Part shown: in pieces, positions 1 through 12,544 of the stretch
Position numbering within the stretch: position 1 is the stretch's first letter
Layout of the letters: each line of letters begins with the position of its first letter
Assembly: GCF_964355755.1 (NCBI RefSeq)
Contig: NC_092671.1
Coordinates: 255,001 to 319,000 of the forward strand
Direction of reading: 5' to 3'
Origin: Antedon mediterranea
Taxonomy: Eukaryota; Echinodermata; Crinoidea; Comatulida; Antedonidae
DNA length: 64,000 nt
Program-made: the position numbers and the translations under genes
The notes under the pieces: generated by a model
Seen by the model: only the letters and a program-made list of their open reading frames with translations
Told to the model about the DNA's origin: nothing
The model's database searches: none

Positions 1-999
1 CCTATATTTCGAAAACTACAAATCAGATTTTCCTAATTCTTTCTTTATTGTAATATGAATACAACATACTAACAGATAATGTTGGTTTGGTTTTAATTTT
101 GCATCGTTATCCCATATAAGACAATATGACTATGTAATCCTAGAAAATATATTGATCAGAGACGTCGTGTATGTACAGCAGATAATGACACCAATTTTGT
201 CGGCAAATTGGCAATTCCCGGCCCCCCCAACTTCAAAATCCTGGATACGCCACTGTCTGGCAGTGTTTAACGTCTCCTGATCCTGTTTGATCGACATTGA
301 TTATACGTTCTATACTATTTTCAAGCTATGTGAGATACTATAAGACATGTTACGCCCTCTATAGTTTGAGTGAACGATGTTGTTGATTTGCGGCGATCAT
401 CATTTGAACATGACGTCATTAACTAAACATTCAATATAATAATATAAAAATGTATTTTTATTAATAACATAAAATAGCAGCGTGTATTAATAAAGATGTT
501 CTACCCTGCTATATTAGTCGAAATAGGAAAATATTTAGTTTTATTTCTTTGTTATTGCACATGTTAAGATGATAACCCGCCCGTATTTTCAGATATTATT
601 ATGCGTATTTTAAACAACTAATTATTTGGTGCTTGTTGTGCCTATAAACATGTTAAATCACGCATATTCAAATGATACTATTCTAAACAGCACTTAATTG
701 CTCATAACCATGACAAACCCAGTTATTTCACTATTGGCGTTCCATAGAACTATATGTTATTCTCTCCACCTCATTAATTGCTTTACGTAAACTTTACACG
801 CATTTTACACAGATATATATTTTCGCGCCGCGTATTTAGGCAGTTATATTCCTAGAGGACATATACATTAAGCAGTTACCACACGCGAAGCTTTAGTACT
901 ACAGCTGACAAAAATGAGAATTTGTAAACTCGACTAATATATAGGTCCATGCTCATATTTTATTGAATTTTAAATGTTGATAGTTAGTTGGATCCTATT

Positions 1000-1031
<32 letters not shown>

Positions 1032-1660
1032 TATATTTATAAGGATAAAAACAATCAGATAACAGTATGTTTTACATTGTGGTCCTGTCTTAATCAAAAT
1101 ATACAAAAGAGAAACTTAATTAAATATAATAACATGATGGTCTCTCTCCTTAAAGTGGGTCGTGTTTTATTGTGATTATATATATCCATATTATTGCATA
1201 ACTCCGATTATTTTTTATTTCATTATTCTTTCTGATTAGTCGTTGTTATGATGGGTTAGGTACAAAGGTTAAAATGTCAGGAATTGCACTTCGTACATAT
1301 TTTGGACAATATGTGACATGAAATTGTTTTTTATTTATTTATTTATTTACAATCTCATTCAACAGCGGGAAACCCGCCACTTACAGAAAGGAATAAAATA
1401 TAAATTATATTTAAAGGCCTATACAAAACAAAGTAGCAGTTTCCAATGTGTGATGTTATAAAAATGACTGCCGTGTTTAATTATAAATGCAAATTAAATT
1501 ACTTCTCCGTGGCCAAATGTCTTAACTAATTGATATTCGTATTTTGTGGGATAAAAAACACATTTCACAAAATAAAAAACATGCAAAGCCCTTTTGCTAT
1601 TAGCTTTATCGAAAAAAATAATGAATAATCTTTATGAAATGAATTGTTCAATATCCACTT
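1..1660. other. noncoding AT-rich flank
   Basis: No gene is supported here. The stretch holds short simple repeats (an AAT run near 998-1033 and a TTTA run near 1327-1350). A small C-rich patch near 220-260 reads like the edge of an old dispersed repeat, but I cannot assign it to a family. Confidence 0.6.
998..1033. repeat. (AAT)n microsatellite
   Basis: A run of about eleven TAA/AAT triplets is visible directly, ending in a degenerate tail. It is an ordinary simple repeat with no gene nearby. Confidence 0.9.
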
Positions 1661-3049
1661 TACATTATATCGTACACTACGGTACATTATATCGTACAGA
1701 ACAGTAAATTATATCGTACACTACGGTACATTATATCGTACAGAACAGTAAATTATATCGTACACTACGGTACATTCGTACAGAACAGTAAATTATATCG
1801 TACACTACGGTACATTATATCGTACAGAACAGTAAATTATATCGTACACTACGGTACATTATATCGTACAGAACAGTAAATTATATCGTACACTACGGTA
1901 CATTATATCGTGCAATACTGTACATTATATCGTACAGAACAGTAAATTAGGTGCAATACTGTACATTATATCGTACAGAACAGTAAATTATATCGTGCAA
2001 TACTGTACATTATATCGTACAGAACAGTAAATTATATCGTGCAATACTGTACATTATATCGTACAGAACAGTAAATTATATCGTACACTACGGTACATTA
2101 TATCGTGCAATACTGTACATTATATCGTACAGAACAGTAAATTAGGTGCAATACTGTACATTATATCGTACAGAACAGTAAATTATATCGTGCAATACTG
2201 ATTATATCGTACAGAACAGTAAATTATATCGTTCAATACTGTACATTATATCGTACAGTAGGCCTACTGTACATTATATCGTACAGAACAGTAAATTATA
2301 TCGTGCAATACTGATTATATCGTACCGAACAGTAAATTATATCGTGCAATACTGTACATTATATCGTACAGTAGGCCTACTGTACATTATATCGTACAGA
2401 ACAGTAAATTATATCGTGCAATACTGATTATATCGTACCGAACAGTAAATTATATCGTGCAATACTGTACATTATATCGTACAGTAGGCCTACTGTAAAT
2501 TATATCGTACAGAACAGTAAATTATATCGTGCAATACTGATTATATCGTACCGAACAGTAAATTATATCGTGCAATACTGTACATTATATCGTACAGAAC
2601 AGTAAATTATATCGTGCAATACTGTGCATTATATCGTACAGTAGGCCTACTGTACATTATATCGTACAGAACAGTAAATTATATTGTGCAGTATACGGTA
2701 CATTATATCGTACAGTACTGTACATTATATCGTACAGAACAGTATATCGTGCAGTATTGTACATTATGTCGTACAGAACAGTATATCGTGTAGTACGGTA
2801 TTATATCGTGCAGTACGGTATTATATCGTACAGAACAGTATATCGTGTAGTACGGTATTATATCGTACAGTACGGTACATTTTATACAGTACTGTACATT
2901 ATATCGTACAGAACAGTATATCGTGTAGTACGGTATTATATCGTACAGTACGGTACATTATATACAGTACTGTACATTATATTGTACTGTCAGTAAATTA
3001 TATCGTGCAGAACAGTAAATTATATCGTGCACTATGGTACATTATATCA
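1661..3049. repeat. palindrome-rich satellite array, about 44-bp unit of two half-units
   Basis: About 1.4 kb of tandem copies built from two related half-units of roughly 21-23 bp, each centred on TTATATCGTAC and differing in the spacer (GAACAGTA, ACTACGG or AATACTG). Copies are shuffled: the first part uses the ACTACGG spacer, the middle AATACTG, and the last part shorter truncated versions. Four copies carry an 18-bp perfect palindrome around AGGCCT (near 2254, 2368, 2482 and 2638). The open frames of 122 and 79 codons inside it are made of repeated short peptides and are not genes. Confidence 0.95.
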
Positions 3050-5521
3050 TGACCGGTTCATCAAGGTTATGATAATCTGTTGTACGTCTACTTTTTCATA
3101 ATGTATTAACGGCTTTGGTATAGAGTTTATCGACATAATTACGTACTGTCGATATTGTTATTAGTGGAGTCATGTTTTCAATTGAATGCGAGCATAAAGT
3201 AATTATAAAGCATGCTTTTTCATTACCAAGATATTCTAATACAAATGTTTTACAACATTATGTGCGAATAATCATATAATAAATTCAGGACAGTTTTATT
3301 ATCTACTATATTTTATCTTATGTGGTTGATGTTATAAACCAGTATACCGTTGTAGAATACAACCAATTTGAGGTAGTCTGAATATTACCATTTTTTCGAA
3401 TATCAACGTTATGATATTGTTGGCGTTTCATACATATTCAGACGTTTTACAATGGCTATCGGCCTTTCATATCTCATAATCATTCATACTGTTGGAAGTA
3501 AGCATACACATGCAAAGACAAAGTAGTGTTATTATTTCCTCGGTCAGTCAATATGCAAGAAGCGGTCAGCAGTTGTGGTCATTCTTACGCTAATTTATTA
3601 TTCGCCTACGCTCCAATGTGTCTGAACAGCGTACATTACGGTAGTGATTGGACATACACCTACCCTTGGGTTTTAATCTTAATTACAATCGAACACTAGT
3701 GGCATTATAATGTATTTATTTTATTATTACATTATATAATTATTGTGACAATGGTATGCACAACATGTATACACACAATACTCAGACGTTAGTAGAAATA
3801 CATTTTTTCGGACCGTCGAATATGTCATCATTCTCAATAATACTACTAATAATTAAGCTCATTATTATTTGTTGTGCGAGGTTAGTCCATCCTCAACGAC
3901 TCAAGCGTTGTCAAAAACAAAAAGATACCATCATGGCATTATATTTTATCGGAAACCGTCTCGATTACGTAATAACTCGGTACAACGCACTAGTGCAATG
4001 GCCACGTTGAGATTAAAATCGGTTGAACGACGTTTCATTTAATACAAGACAATTAAACATGAATGTGTAAGTATGTAGGTATATATTGGCATTACTAACT
4101 AATACCTAAGATATTCCTTAATACTTTAATGTACGGTTTAGCTTAGCATTGATATTGATACTTCGCATCCTTTAAAACATAAAGCATGGTATACCGTACT
4201 GAGCACGCTAAGTGTAGGCTATATATCAACATATAAATTATATAATTTATCAAGCTAGCAAAGAGTAGTACCAAATATCAATATCGGACAAGTGTATCAG
4301 ACAAAATGTATTTTTATAAAAGCGATTAATAAAAAGAAAACGTATATTGTTCTATCTAAATATGAACATCGGAGTATCAATTACCTTATGACAATTCACA
4401 AACATTTAAGTAGGCTCTTATTGAAGCCAGATTTGTAGGATTTTTCAGATTAAAATATTTCCTGATGAAACGACACTTTAATTCACGTACCCTGGATTTG
4501 TATTATTTACAATTGACCAGTGCTACTAGACAAAATAAACATACAGAGTATAGTTAAAAACTTAGATGCATGCGCACTCATCAGTGCTTACGTCATCATC
4601 AAGTTGGTATGCAAAGTGATGCATGGCTTCTAATCTTCAATCACATTAAATTCATCTCCAGCCGTTCAGATAGACAACATCTAAGACCGAACATTCAGGA
4701 ATATAAAACTCGATCTTTAAATATTGTAAATCCAGTAATGCGCTTTGTAAAATGACATATTAGGAATATAAATTTCCATTACCATATTGTTTTAAAAATA
4801 TCATTAACTTCAGTATTTATCAAAAAGTGAGATCTGAAAAGTTTAGCAGTTAGTAGACCATGCCTAATGCGATGATAGCTATTAATGAATTGGGTTTTAA
4901 AAGTACCGTACAAAATCTATCCCAAATTTACAAATGCCTCACGTATAATGCATTATATTATAAATGACATTGACAATGATTTGCTCCTGTTTTAAAGTAC
5001 CGCATTAGTTAATAATCAATTTCAGATAATGAATTTATGGAAATTAAGATCCTTTCGTATGCGATGTAGATGCAATAGCTCACATAATTCGGATTAATAA
5101 ATGAAAAGAACATTGGCATTAATCAAAATAATAATCAATAATCAACCTTTCGAACATAATTCTCTTAATCGGTGTAACCAACGACCTGGAACGATTTAAT
5201 ACAATTCTGACAAAAGTCTGAAATGATGTTAAATGTAATTGGAACTCGCGTGTATTGTTATTCTGGTCTTATTTATCTCGTGTTGACTTGAGATGGATAC
5301 GAATCAAACGGGAAAATACAAGCCATTACTGCGCCATTTATCACCGACAAATCTCTAATCTTTTATAAAGTTCGTATCTGTTATCTTGACACAATGCATT
5401 AATTATAGATTTGTTAAGCTTAAGAATTGTGTATGTCCGTTTTTACAAACAGTTTCGAAAGTTGACGATTATGGAACGCAGATGTCGCCAAATTGTTCAT
5501 ATATGGGTTTTTACGTTATTA
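3050..5521. other. noncoding region without recognised features
   Basis: AT-rich sequence with only short chance ORFs (for example 84 codons at 3756 and 61 codons at 4570) that show no recognisable domain, compositional shift or splice-site support. I see nothing else to annotate. Confidence 0.55.
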
Positions 5522-6319
5522 GGCCCTGTTTCTGGTGCCAAGAAAATACCGTATTTTATACGGTATTTTTTGAATACCGTATATATGTTTTGTTGGCAGC
5601 AGAAACTGCGCTCATAAAAAAATACCGTATTTTCCCCACAAAATTTGTGGATAAAATACGGTATTTACAAAATTATATTTTTTTTACCCTTTTCTGCTGC
5701 CAATATAAAATACCGTATTTTTTTTTACCGTGACATGAGGTCAACATCGTGTTTTTATTTTCTGTCGCTGTCAGCTGGTTTACATACGTGTATTTAGATA
5801 TATTCGGCGAAAATGTGGAGCGAAGACGTCACAGTATTTACTATATAAATCTGTGTGGGGAAGGAGGGGGCGGGGAAGCTAAAATGTCCAGCCAACTAAA
5901 AGGTAACAAAAGGGACAACCACATTTCTAAAAAAATAAAGCAGCAGGAGTACGGAATAGACCAAAGCAAGTAAATTCAAAGCTGAAGAGCCTGCGAAGCA
6001 GTACAACATTGCAAAAGACAATAACTCGGGGAGGGAACGAATTACTTGTCCCCATTATGATGTTTTCTGTGCTCTCACAACATCTCTATCACTAGGGCTA
6101 GGCTGTTGAAAGTGAGACGTAAAACTTCCTTTATTGCGACTTTTAATTATCAACCAAATAAATGAATGGCAATTTGGGTAAAATGGATGAAATTTAACAC
6201 GACCACCCAAGAAGTATTGTTAGTAGAAACGGGGTACTAAAAAATACGGTATAAAAAATACCGTATTTTATACCGTATTTTTATACCGTATTTTGAGCAG
6301 TTGCAGCAGAAACAGGCCC
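5522..6319. mobile_element. Harbinger-like nonautonomous element (MITE)
   Basis: The left end GGCCCTGTTTCTGGTGCC (5522) is matched in inverted orientation by GCAGCAGAAACAGGCC near 6303-6318. The ends are packed with the palindromic word AATACCGTATTTT, at least four times near 5546-5580 and four times near 6243-6292. The terminal word TTCTGCTGCCAA also recurs internally in both orientations (near 5594 and 5691), so the end itself seems to have been duplicated. The left flank is TTA, as for Harbinger elements, but the right flank is AAA, so the target duplication is not clean. No transposase is seen; the internal 74-codon ORF at 5749 is not recognised. Confidence 0.65.
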
Positions 6320-7370
6320 AAATAAAAATAAATATTTCTTTCGTTCAATCAACATAATTATAATTATAGGAGTAATAAATCATTAATATCAACAGATAAA
6401 AACCACAATGGTTCCATACACGCATCCTAGGCAGAGTGTAATATAATTTAGTTATTTGATTGTTGGCCATGGTGATAAGTGTGTACGGTACTAATTATAC
6501 CCATGTGTGAGATTAAGATTCTTCAGGAGACTGGCAAACAGAAAATTCAATTATAGTCATATGTGAAGCGCACTGTGGATTTACGCATTATACACTAAAT
6601 AAATATAGATTAGTATTCATTACAATTAGTATTATTACCGATGAAATAGGATGATACTGTGCGATATATAACCATGATACGAAATATAATTAGCAAGATG
6701 ATGATCGTTAATAATTAAATAATCAGTATGATAAGCCTATAAAATAGTTAACCGTCTTTCGTTACCTCTCCAGTTGTCTCGAATTCTTATAGGAATATTT
6801 GTTAATTGCGCATGAAATTGCATCTGTATATTTCCATACATGATCTTGCAATAAAACGACTAAACACAATTTGACCAGGCGCGATGGGTTACAACCAAGC
6901 TAGAATTATAAATTCGTAAATCAGTAGGGGCCGCGTAATTATGATTTAGGTTTTAGGATCGGAGGGACTGAACCTTATACAAAAGTGTGTGCTATGGGTT
7001 AGGGGGGCACTTATAGGCATGAGATATGTGTGTACATTGGCACATATACATTGTATACAACCCTAACACCTGTTGTAAGGATGATACCTCCTGGTTTGTT
7101 GACGACCTAATTTCATAAATGTTTTAGGACCCCCTTGGAAACAAACAAACTTTATAGTTTAAAGCGCTAATCCTGCAGATTTTATTTGTATGTTAATATA
7201 GTTATTGTCGATTTTATGTCAAGATAAACCGTCCATAGGCCTATATAATAAAATGCCTATTAGTGTATTTTGCTATGGCTGTAGAGTTCTAGATCGATAT
7301 TTCCTCTGGCATGGGGTCGATGACCTGCAACTCTCTGGCATGGGGTGACATATCAACTCATCAGTATCTT
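6320..7370. other. noncoding region with a partial 29-bp duplication
   Basis: No gene. Near 7304-7346 the 14-base word CTCTGGCATGGGGT occurs twice 29 bp apart. Between the copies lies GTCGATGACCTGCAACTCT (7316-7334), which recurs at 14545-14563 on the far side of the neighbouring transposon. Confidence 0.55.
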
Positions 7371-7399
7371 CACAGCAAAATTTGAAATTCTAAGCAAGA

Positions 7400-8920
7400 A
7401 AAAAAAATCTTGTTTTAAGAAAAAATTCTTAAAATAAGTATTTTTTTTCTTGTCAAGATTTAAAATTACTTAAAACAAGAAATAATTTTCTAGAAAAGAC
7501 ACATTTTCTTAAATTAAGTTTTGCAATATTCTTGAAAATGCTTATTACAAGAAATATTTTACTTAAAATAAGAAGTCAATATCATTCTCTTCTTATTAAG
7601 AATAATTTTGCTTAAAACAAGATTTGAAAATACTTAATTTGAAAAGTATTTTACTTAAAATAAGAAATCTATATTATATTTATCCCTATCAAGAATAATT
7701 TTTCTTAAATCAAGATTGATGAATTATAAAAATTACTTAAAACAATCAATATTTTTCTAGGTAAGACAAAGTTTCTTAAATTAGGTTTCGCAATAGTCTT
7801 GAAAATACTTGTTTTGAGAAATATTTTACTTAAAATAAGAAGTCAATTTCACACTACCCTTATCAAGATTATTTTTACTTGAATCAAGATTCGCAATATT
7901 CTTGAAAATGCTTATTACAAGAAATATTTTACTTAAAATAAGAAGTCAATATCATTCTCTTCTTATTAAGAATAGTTTTGCTTAAAACAAGATTTGAAAA
8001 TACTTAATTTGAAAAGTATTTTACTTAAAATAAGAAATCAATATTATATTTATCCCTATCAAGAATAATTTTTCTTAAATCAAGATTGATGAATTCTAAA
8101 AATTACTTAAAACAATAAATATTTTTCTAGGTAAGACAAAGTTTCTTAAATTAGGTTTCGCAATATTCTTAAAAATACTTATTTTGAGAAATGTTTTACT
8201 TAAAATAAGAAGTCAATATCATACTATCTTATCAAGACTATTTTTGCTTAAATTGAGATTCGCAATATTTTTAAAAATACTTATTTTGAGAAATGTTTTA
8301 CTTAAAATAAGAAGTCAATATCATACTATCTTATCAAGACTATTTTTACTTGAATCAAGATTCGCAATATTCTTAAAAATACTTATTTCGAGAAATGTTT
8401 TACTTAAAATAAGAAGTCAATATCATACTATCTTATCAAGACTATTTTTGCTTAAATTGAGATTCGCAATATTTTAAAAAATACTTATTTTGAAAAATGT
8501 TTTACTTAAAATAAGAAGTCAATATCATACTATCCTATCAAGACTATTTTTGCTTGAATTCAGATTCGCAATATTCTGATTTTGAGAAATGTTTTACTTA
8601 AAATAAGAAGTCAATATCATACTATCTTATCAAGACTATTTTTACTTGAATCAAGATTCGCAATATTCTTTAAAATACTTATTTTGAGAAATGTTTTACT
8701 TAAAATAAGAAGTCAATATCATACTATCTTATCAAGACTATTTTTGCTTAAATTGAGATTCGCAATATTTTAAAAAATACTTATTTTGAGAAATGTTTTA
8801 CTTAAGATAAGAAGTCAATATCATACTATATCCTATCAAGACTATTTTTGCTTGAATTGAAGTCAATTCTATTTTAATATTCTGAAAAATACTTATTTTG
8901 AGAAATGTTTTACTTAAAAT
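7400..8920. repeat. left subterminal array (about 102-bp unit, plus a 360-bp higher-order unit)
   Basis: From about 8170 to 8920 a 102-bp unit repeats, with the landmarks ACTTAAAATAAGAAGTC, TTATCAAGACTA and AGATTCGCAATATT. Because 102 is a multiple of three, it creates a spurious 97-codon open frame with a 34-residue period. Upstream, a longer block beginning GCAATATTCTTGAAAATGC (near 7528) recurs 360 bp later (near 7888). The array stops abruptly at about 8920, where transposase-coding sequence begins. Confidence 0.9.
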
Positions 8921-8921
8921 A

Positions 8922-9869
8922 GATTGTCATCCTTATATTCACACAACGGTAGAGCAGTTAGCACTTCAGTTTCAACTGATGAAAGAATCTGGGTAATCAA
9001 ACTGTTTGTGCTTTGAATAATCGATTGCACTGCAACCTAAAGAAAATAATATTGATTTAATATTTTTTATATTCAAGTTTTAATATGTTTAAAAACTAAG
9101 TTGTGCTTTAGTTGGGGAGCTATGCAGCCTAACAAAAAAAATGTTATTTGTAACAATGAAATTGGTCACAAAAAAATGCAACATAAACTTAGAGTGTATA
9201 ATGCCTAGGCCTAGGCCTAGTACCCAAGTCCTATAGTTACTATAGCTAATAGTCCTGTATAATAACAGTACCAGCAAGGCCTAGGAAATAGACGTATTTC
9301 TCTAATAAAAAATAGTTTAAAATGCATAATTGTTGTAATTTTAAAGCAAAATGGCTTACCTGTGGAATCTTGTTTCTCTCCTTTAATTTTAGTAGAAAGA
9401 AATCAGCATTTTTTATACTATTATCTGCTTGTTCATCCTCTAGTTAGTAGGCCTTCTTGCTGAGCATCAACAAGATAATTAATATTAAACAATCATTAAC
9501 AGTATAACAATACTAGAATTATCACTACTACTATCGTCAGTTGATAAATCATCCCCGTTATAATAGTTTTTTTCTTCATTAACTTCGTCAGTCTCCTAGT
9601 CTAGGCCTAGTTCTACTTCATCCTCAATTGGCATCCTCGTTTTCTCCAGGCATACTTATATACTGATGTTTCCATCGTCAACTGCAGGAGGTTGCCGATT
9701 GTTATACTCGTCCTTAAAATGGCGTCTTATGACATTCTTGTAAAACGAATTGTAAATTCCAAAGCTTGCCGGGCAGCGAACCACCAATTCCACATGTTAC
9801 TCGAAAATTCGGAGTATTTCCATGAATTGAATTATAATGCCTTAGCAAATAGGGTAGCAAATACTGTAC
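8922..9869 (-). pseudogene. CACTA-type transposase, N-terminal fragment (broken)
   Basis: Three exon-like segments on the minus strand. Segment a (9869-9514) reads HYNSIHGNTPNFRVTCGIGG and then, after a 4-base insertion that shifts the frame, CPASFGIYNSFYKNVIRRH. Together they look like one C2H2 finger whose first zinc histidine is Asn. A Glu/Asp/Ser-rich stretch (DDLSTDDSSSDNS) with in-frame stops follows. Segment b (about 9439-9360) reads ADFFLLKLKERNKIPQ and ends at a GTAAGC donor. Segment c (9036-8922) follows a pyrimidine-rich AG acceptor, joins in phase 0, and reads VAVQSIIQSTNSLITQILSS. A finger, an acidic linker and this helical region resemble the N-termini of animal CACTA-type transposase proteins (my recollection of the family, not a search). 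The gene is cut off at 8921 by the tandem array, so the catalytic core is absent. A start codon was not found. Confidence 0.6.
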
Positions 9870-9989
9870 CTACTTCAGTTTACTGGCACCAACTTATTGC
9901 TTTTTTTCGGACTGCAACAAACATGTGTCATTATTATTGTCTGTCGTATTACTGTTGGTCCAGACGTTTTATAGATTTGCTTTAACCAC

Positions 9990-10244
9990 CATGGAGGTTT
10001 ATACCTCCATGCTTTAACGTTAAGCAGTATAATGACCTTATACATTCTGGGTAAAAGGCCAGCGATAATAGTTGAAAAACAACACTGTGTGTGGTCGATG
10101 ACCTAGCTCCCGGCGGGATCATTGCCAACGGTTTTTTAAAGTAATCATTCAAAATCTAGAGTTTGTAAGTACTGTAAAAGACACCTTTCATCGCAATTTA
10201 TATATTAAATGCTTCAATAGGCCTAGTAAGATTAGTCTAATATA
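9990..10244. promoter_or_regulatory. presumed divergent promoter region of the transposon genes
   Basis: This gap separates the minus-strand transposase remnant from the plus-strand ORF starting at 10245, so both promoters should lie here. It contains a short palindrome, CATGGAGGT and ACCTCCATG around a 4-base loop (about 9990-10011), and the word GTCGATGACCT (10094-10104), also present at both outer flanks of the element. No TATA box is evident. The assignment is by position only. Confidence 0.3.
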
Positions 10245-12239
10245 ATGTCGAAGGAAGACGCTTTGTTGAAGATCCGAGAAATAGATGAAGAAGTGGCCAA
10301 CATTTTAACAGGTTCGTAGGCCTAATAATTATATTTTAATCTACCAGCAGTCTAGGCCTAGCCTAGGCTCCTTCCTATTTAGTAATACTGTAGGCCTGGA
10401 ACTAGTAGGTCTAGGCTAGCCTACTATGCCTGTACTGACGGACAGGTGTATAGGTTTAGCTTAGCATTTTAGTTCAGACATTGACAGAGGGGACAAATAT
10501 TGTCGGACCTATTTCAGCTAGGTATAAGGAAGGCCTAATAATAGATAATACAATTATAATGTAACAGTAATATTTTGCAATGTAGCCATGAAATATCTAC
10601 GAAGGATTATATTATATACACATATTCCAATGAGAAATATAATGACATTTAAAAACACTTCTTTATATTTAATTAATTGTACACACTAAGAAATCCCCGA
10701 AGTGATCACATCGATATTGAAACTTAATGTTTTTAACTCTAAATTTTTAAAAAAACATACTAAAAAAACAAACAAAAAACATACGTACTGCATAACTAAA
10801 ATTGTTATATTAAATTTCTTTTTTTATCTTAAATTATTTGTTAGGTAATTGAAGAAGTTCGAAGGATACTAATTATTACTAGGCAAAGAGGAATGAAATA
10901 CAAAAGAAAGCTTTTTAAAAAAGTGCTTAGCAAATTTTTCCAAAGAAGAGAATAATATAGTTTATTTTGGTATTTTAAAGAGAAACACCAGTCCTCCATC
11001 TGGTAAGTACAGTGTATGTTTTTGTACTTTTATCTATTCATAAATATTTTTATAATGGACCAATGGTAGTGAGGAAAATACGTGTACATATTGTGTACGT
11101 ATTTTTAACAGCTTGGTTCGACTCAAGCTAGTGTCATGCACTCCTCCCTTTGACAACTAAAATTAAATAAATGACTTATGAATATTAATTTTTGACATAT
11201 TAATGATCTCCTGGCCAGCCCACCCTTTCCCCTTCCTTTTACATTGACCACCTACAAAACTGTAGGCTACATTATTAAAAATTTGAGCTACAGTATATCA
11301 AGTTTATGTCCATACATTATTCCACTCATTTAAATAAATTTATATAATATAATGTTTTCAATTTGTTATTTTTGGTTAGGTTCAAAGATAACCCATATGT
11401 TGTCAAATCTGTCAAACATATTTGTTGGGAAAAACTCATCAAAAAAAGTCTGCCGACCTTGAAGGTATTTAGTGTTTTTTTAAATTTAAAATACAAGTAA
11501 CATTATGTACATTAAAAAAAAATATCTTAAAGTGTTTTTTTAAAATCAAATTTATCTTAGCTTAAAATTCGAGGTATATACTATGTTTACAATAATTTAT
11601 TAAAATCAAACAATTAAACAAAATTTACATTTAATTGTATGATTGTTATTATAAACATTGATACAGAATAAAAACATCAATCAGGATTGAGCACCGTTTT
11701 GCCTAAATAGTAATATTAAAAATAAATTTAGACCCTAATAATTTAACTAAAAATAATAGATACAGCCAGGCCTGTCTTTGGGATCGGTATAAACAGGGCA
11801 AAGTTTGTGATTAAAAAGTTCAAATGCATATTCCACCCACCCTTATGTCTTATAATGTAAAATTATTCTTACCACCGTTCTAATATTGCGTCATGTTTTT
11901 GTGTTTACCGCCCCAGATATAGGACTCTAAAACCACACCGTACCCAATTAGTTGATGATGTTACACATATTTTAAATACAGTAATAACTAAAACTATATT
12001 AATCTCTTTTCATTTTTAGGAACATGAATAAAGATCCAGAATCCTGGTCTTCACGCCGATCAGGTAATATGCCGGTATTGCTTTTGGACACAGAAATGGC
12101 CTACATTAAAGTTTAGCAAACAATTCTAACTACAAAGAAAGCAAAATTAGATGAGGCTCTAGTTACTCTCCTCTCCACTTTTTACCTTCTGGATTTCGAT
12201 TATCCAAAATGAAAAGAAGTAGGCCTCACTATCCTTTAA
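10245..12239 (+). pseudogene. accessory ORF of the CACTA-like element (broken, multi-exon)
   Basis: Four exon-like pieces. The first (10245-10311) starts with ATG, reads MSKEDALLKIREIDEEVANI and ends at a GTTCGT donor. The second (10845-11002) is basic (RGMKYKRKLFKKVLSKFFQR), has one in-frame TAA and ends at GTAAGT. The third (11380-11464) reads FKDNPYVVKSVKHICWEKLI and joins the second in the correct phase, making a Trp codon across the junction. The fourth (from 12020) reads NMNKDPESWSSRRSGNMPVL, then a TAG at 12114, then KAKLDEALVTLLSTFYLLDF, a TGA at 12210 and a final TAA at 12237. Phases fail between the first and second and the third and fourth pieces, so this is a decayed gene. The last piece resembles small uncharacterised proteins encoded beside animal EnSpm transposases; function is unknown. 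Confidence 0.5.
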
Positions 12240-12544
12240 CAGTTAGTGATTTTGTGATGAAAACACACCTGTACACTTGACAAAGGCTGTTGAATCATCA
12301 TTAGTATACATTAATAAATTTAAAGACACCTAATAGTTTAAAGCCCAGGTGCGGGAGAAGAATTTTACGAAATTTGTATTTTACCATTTTAATGTTTTTA
12401 AGTTTTCTTTTGATGGCATTTTATTATTAATAAAAACAAGTTTGTTTTAAAGAAGTTGTATATATTATTGTACCTAATGTCATGTAAATTGTAGTTCTTA
12501 ATGAAAATAACAGTATTGTTAATATTATGTTTTATAACATTCTT

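Noticed and set aside
2684-3052. 122-codon ORF with IVQNSISCS repeats
   Set aside because: Lies wholly in the palindromic satellite; repeat artefact.
3660-4020. Possible inverted-repeat element (TTTTAATCT..CACTAGTG on both sides)
   Set aside because: Only short, gapped similarity; no target duplication or clear ends.
8184-8773. ORFs of 97 and 63 codons
   Set aside because: A 34-residue period reflects the 102-bp repeat in the transposon end.
9692-9985. Plus-strand 97-codon ORF
   Set aside because: It is the antisense shadow of the transposase finger segment, which has recognisable content on the minus strand.
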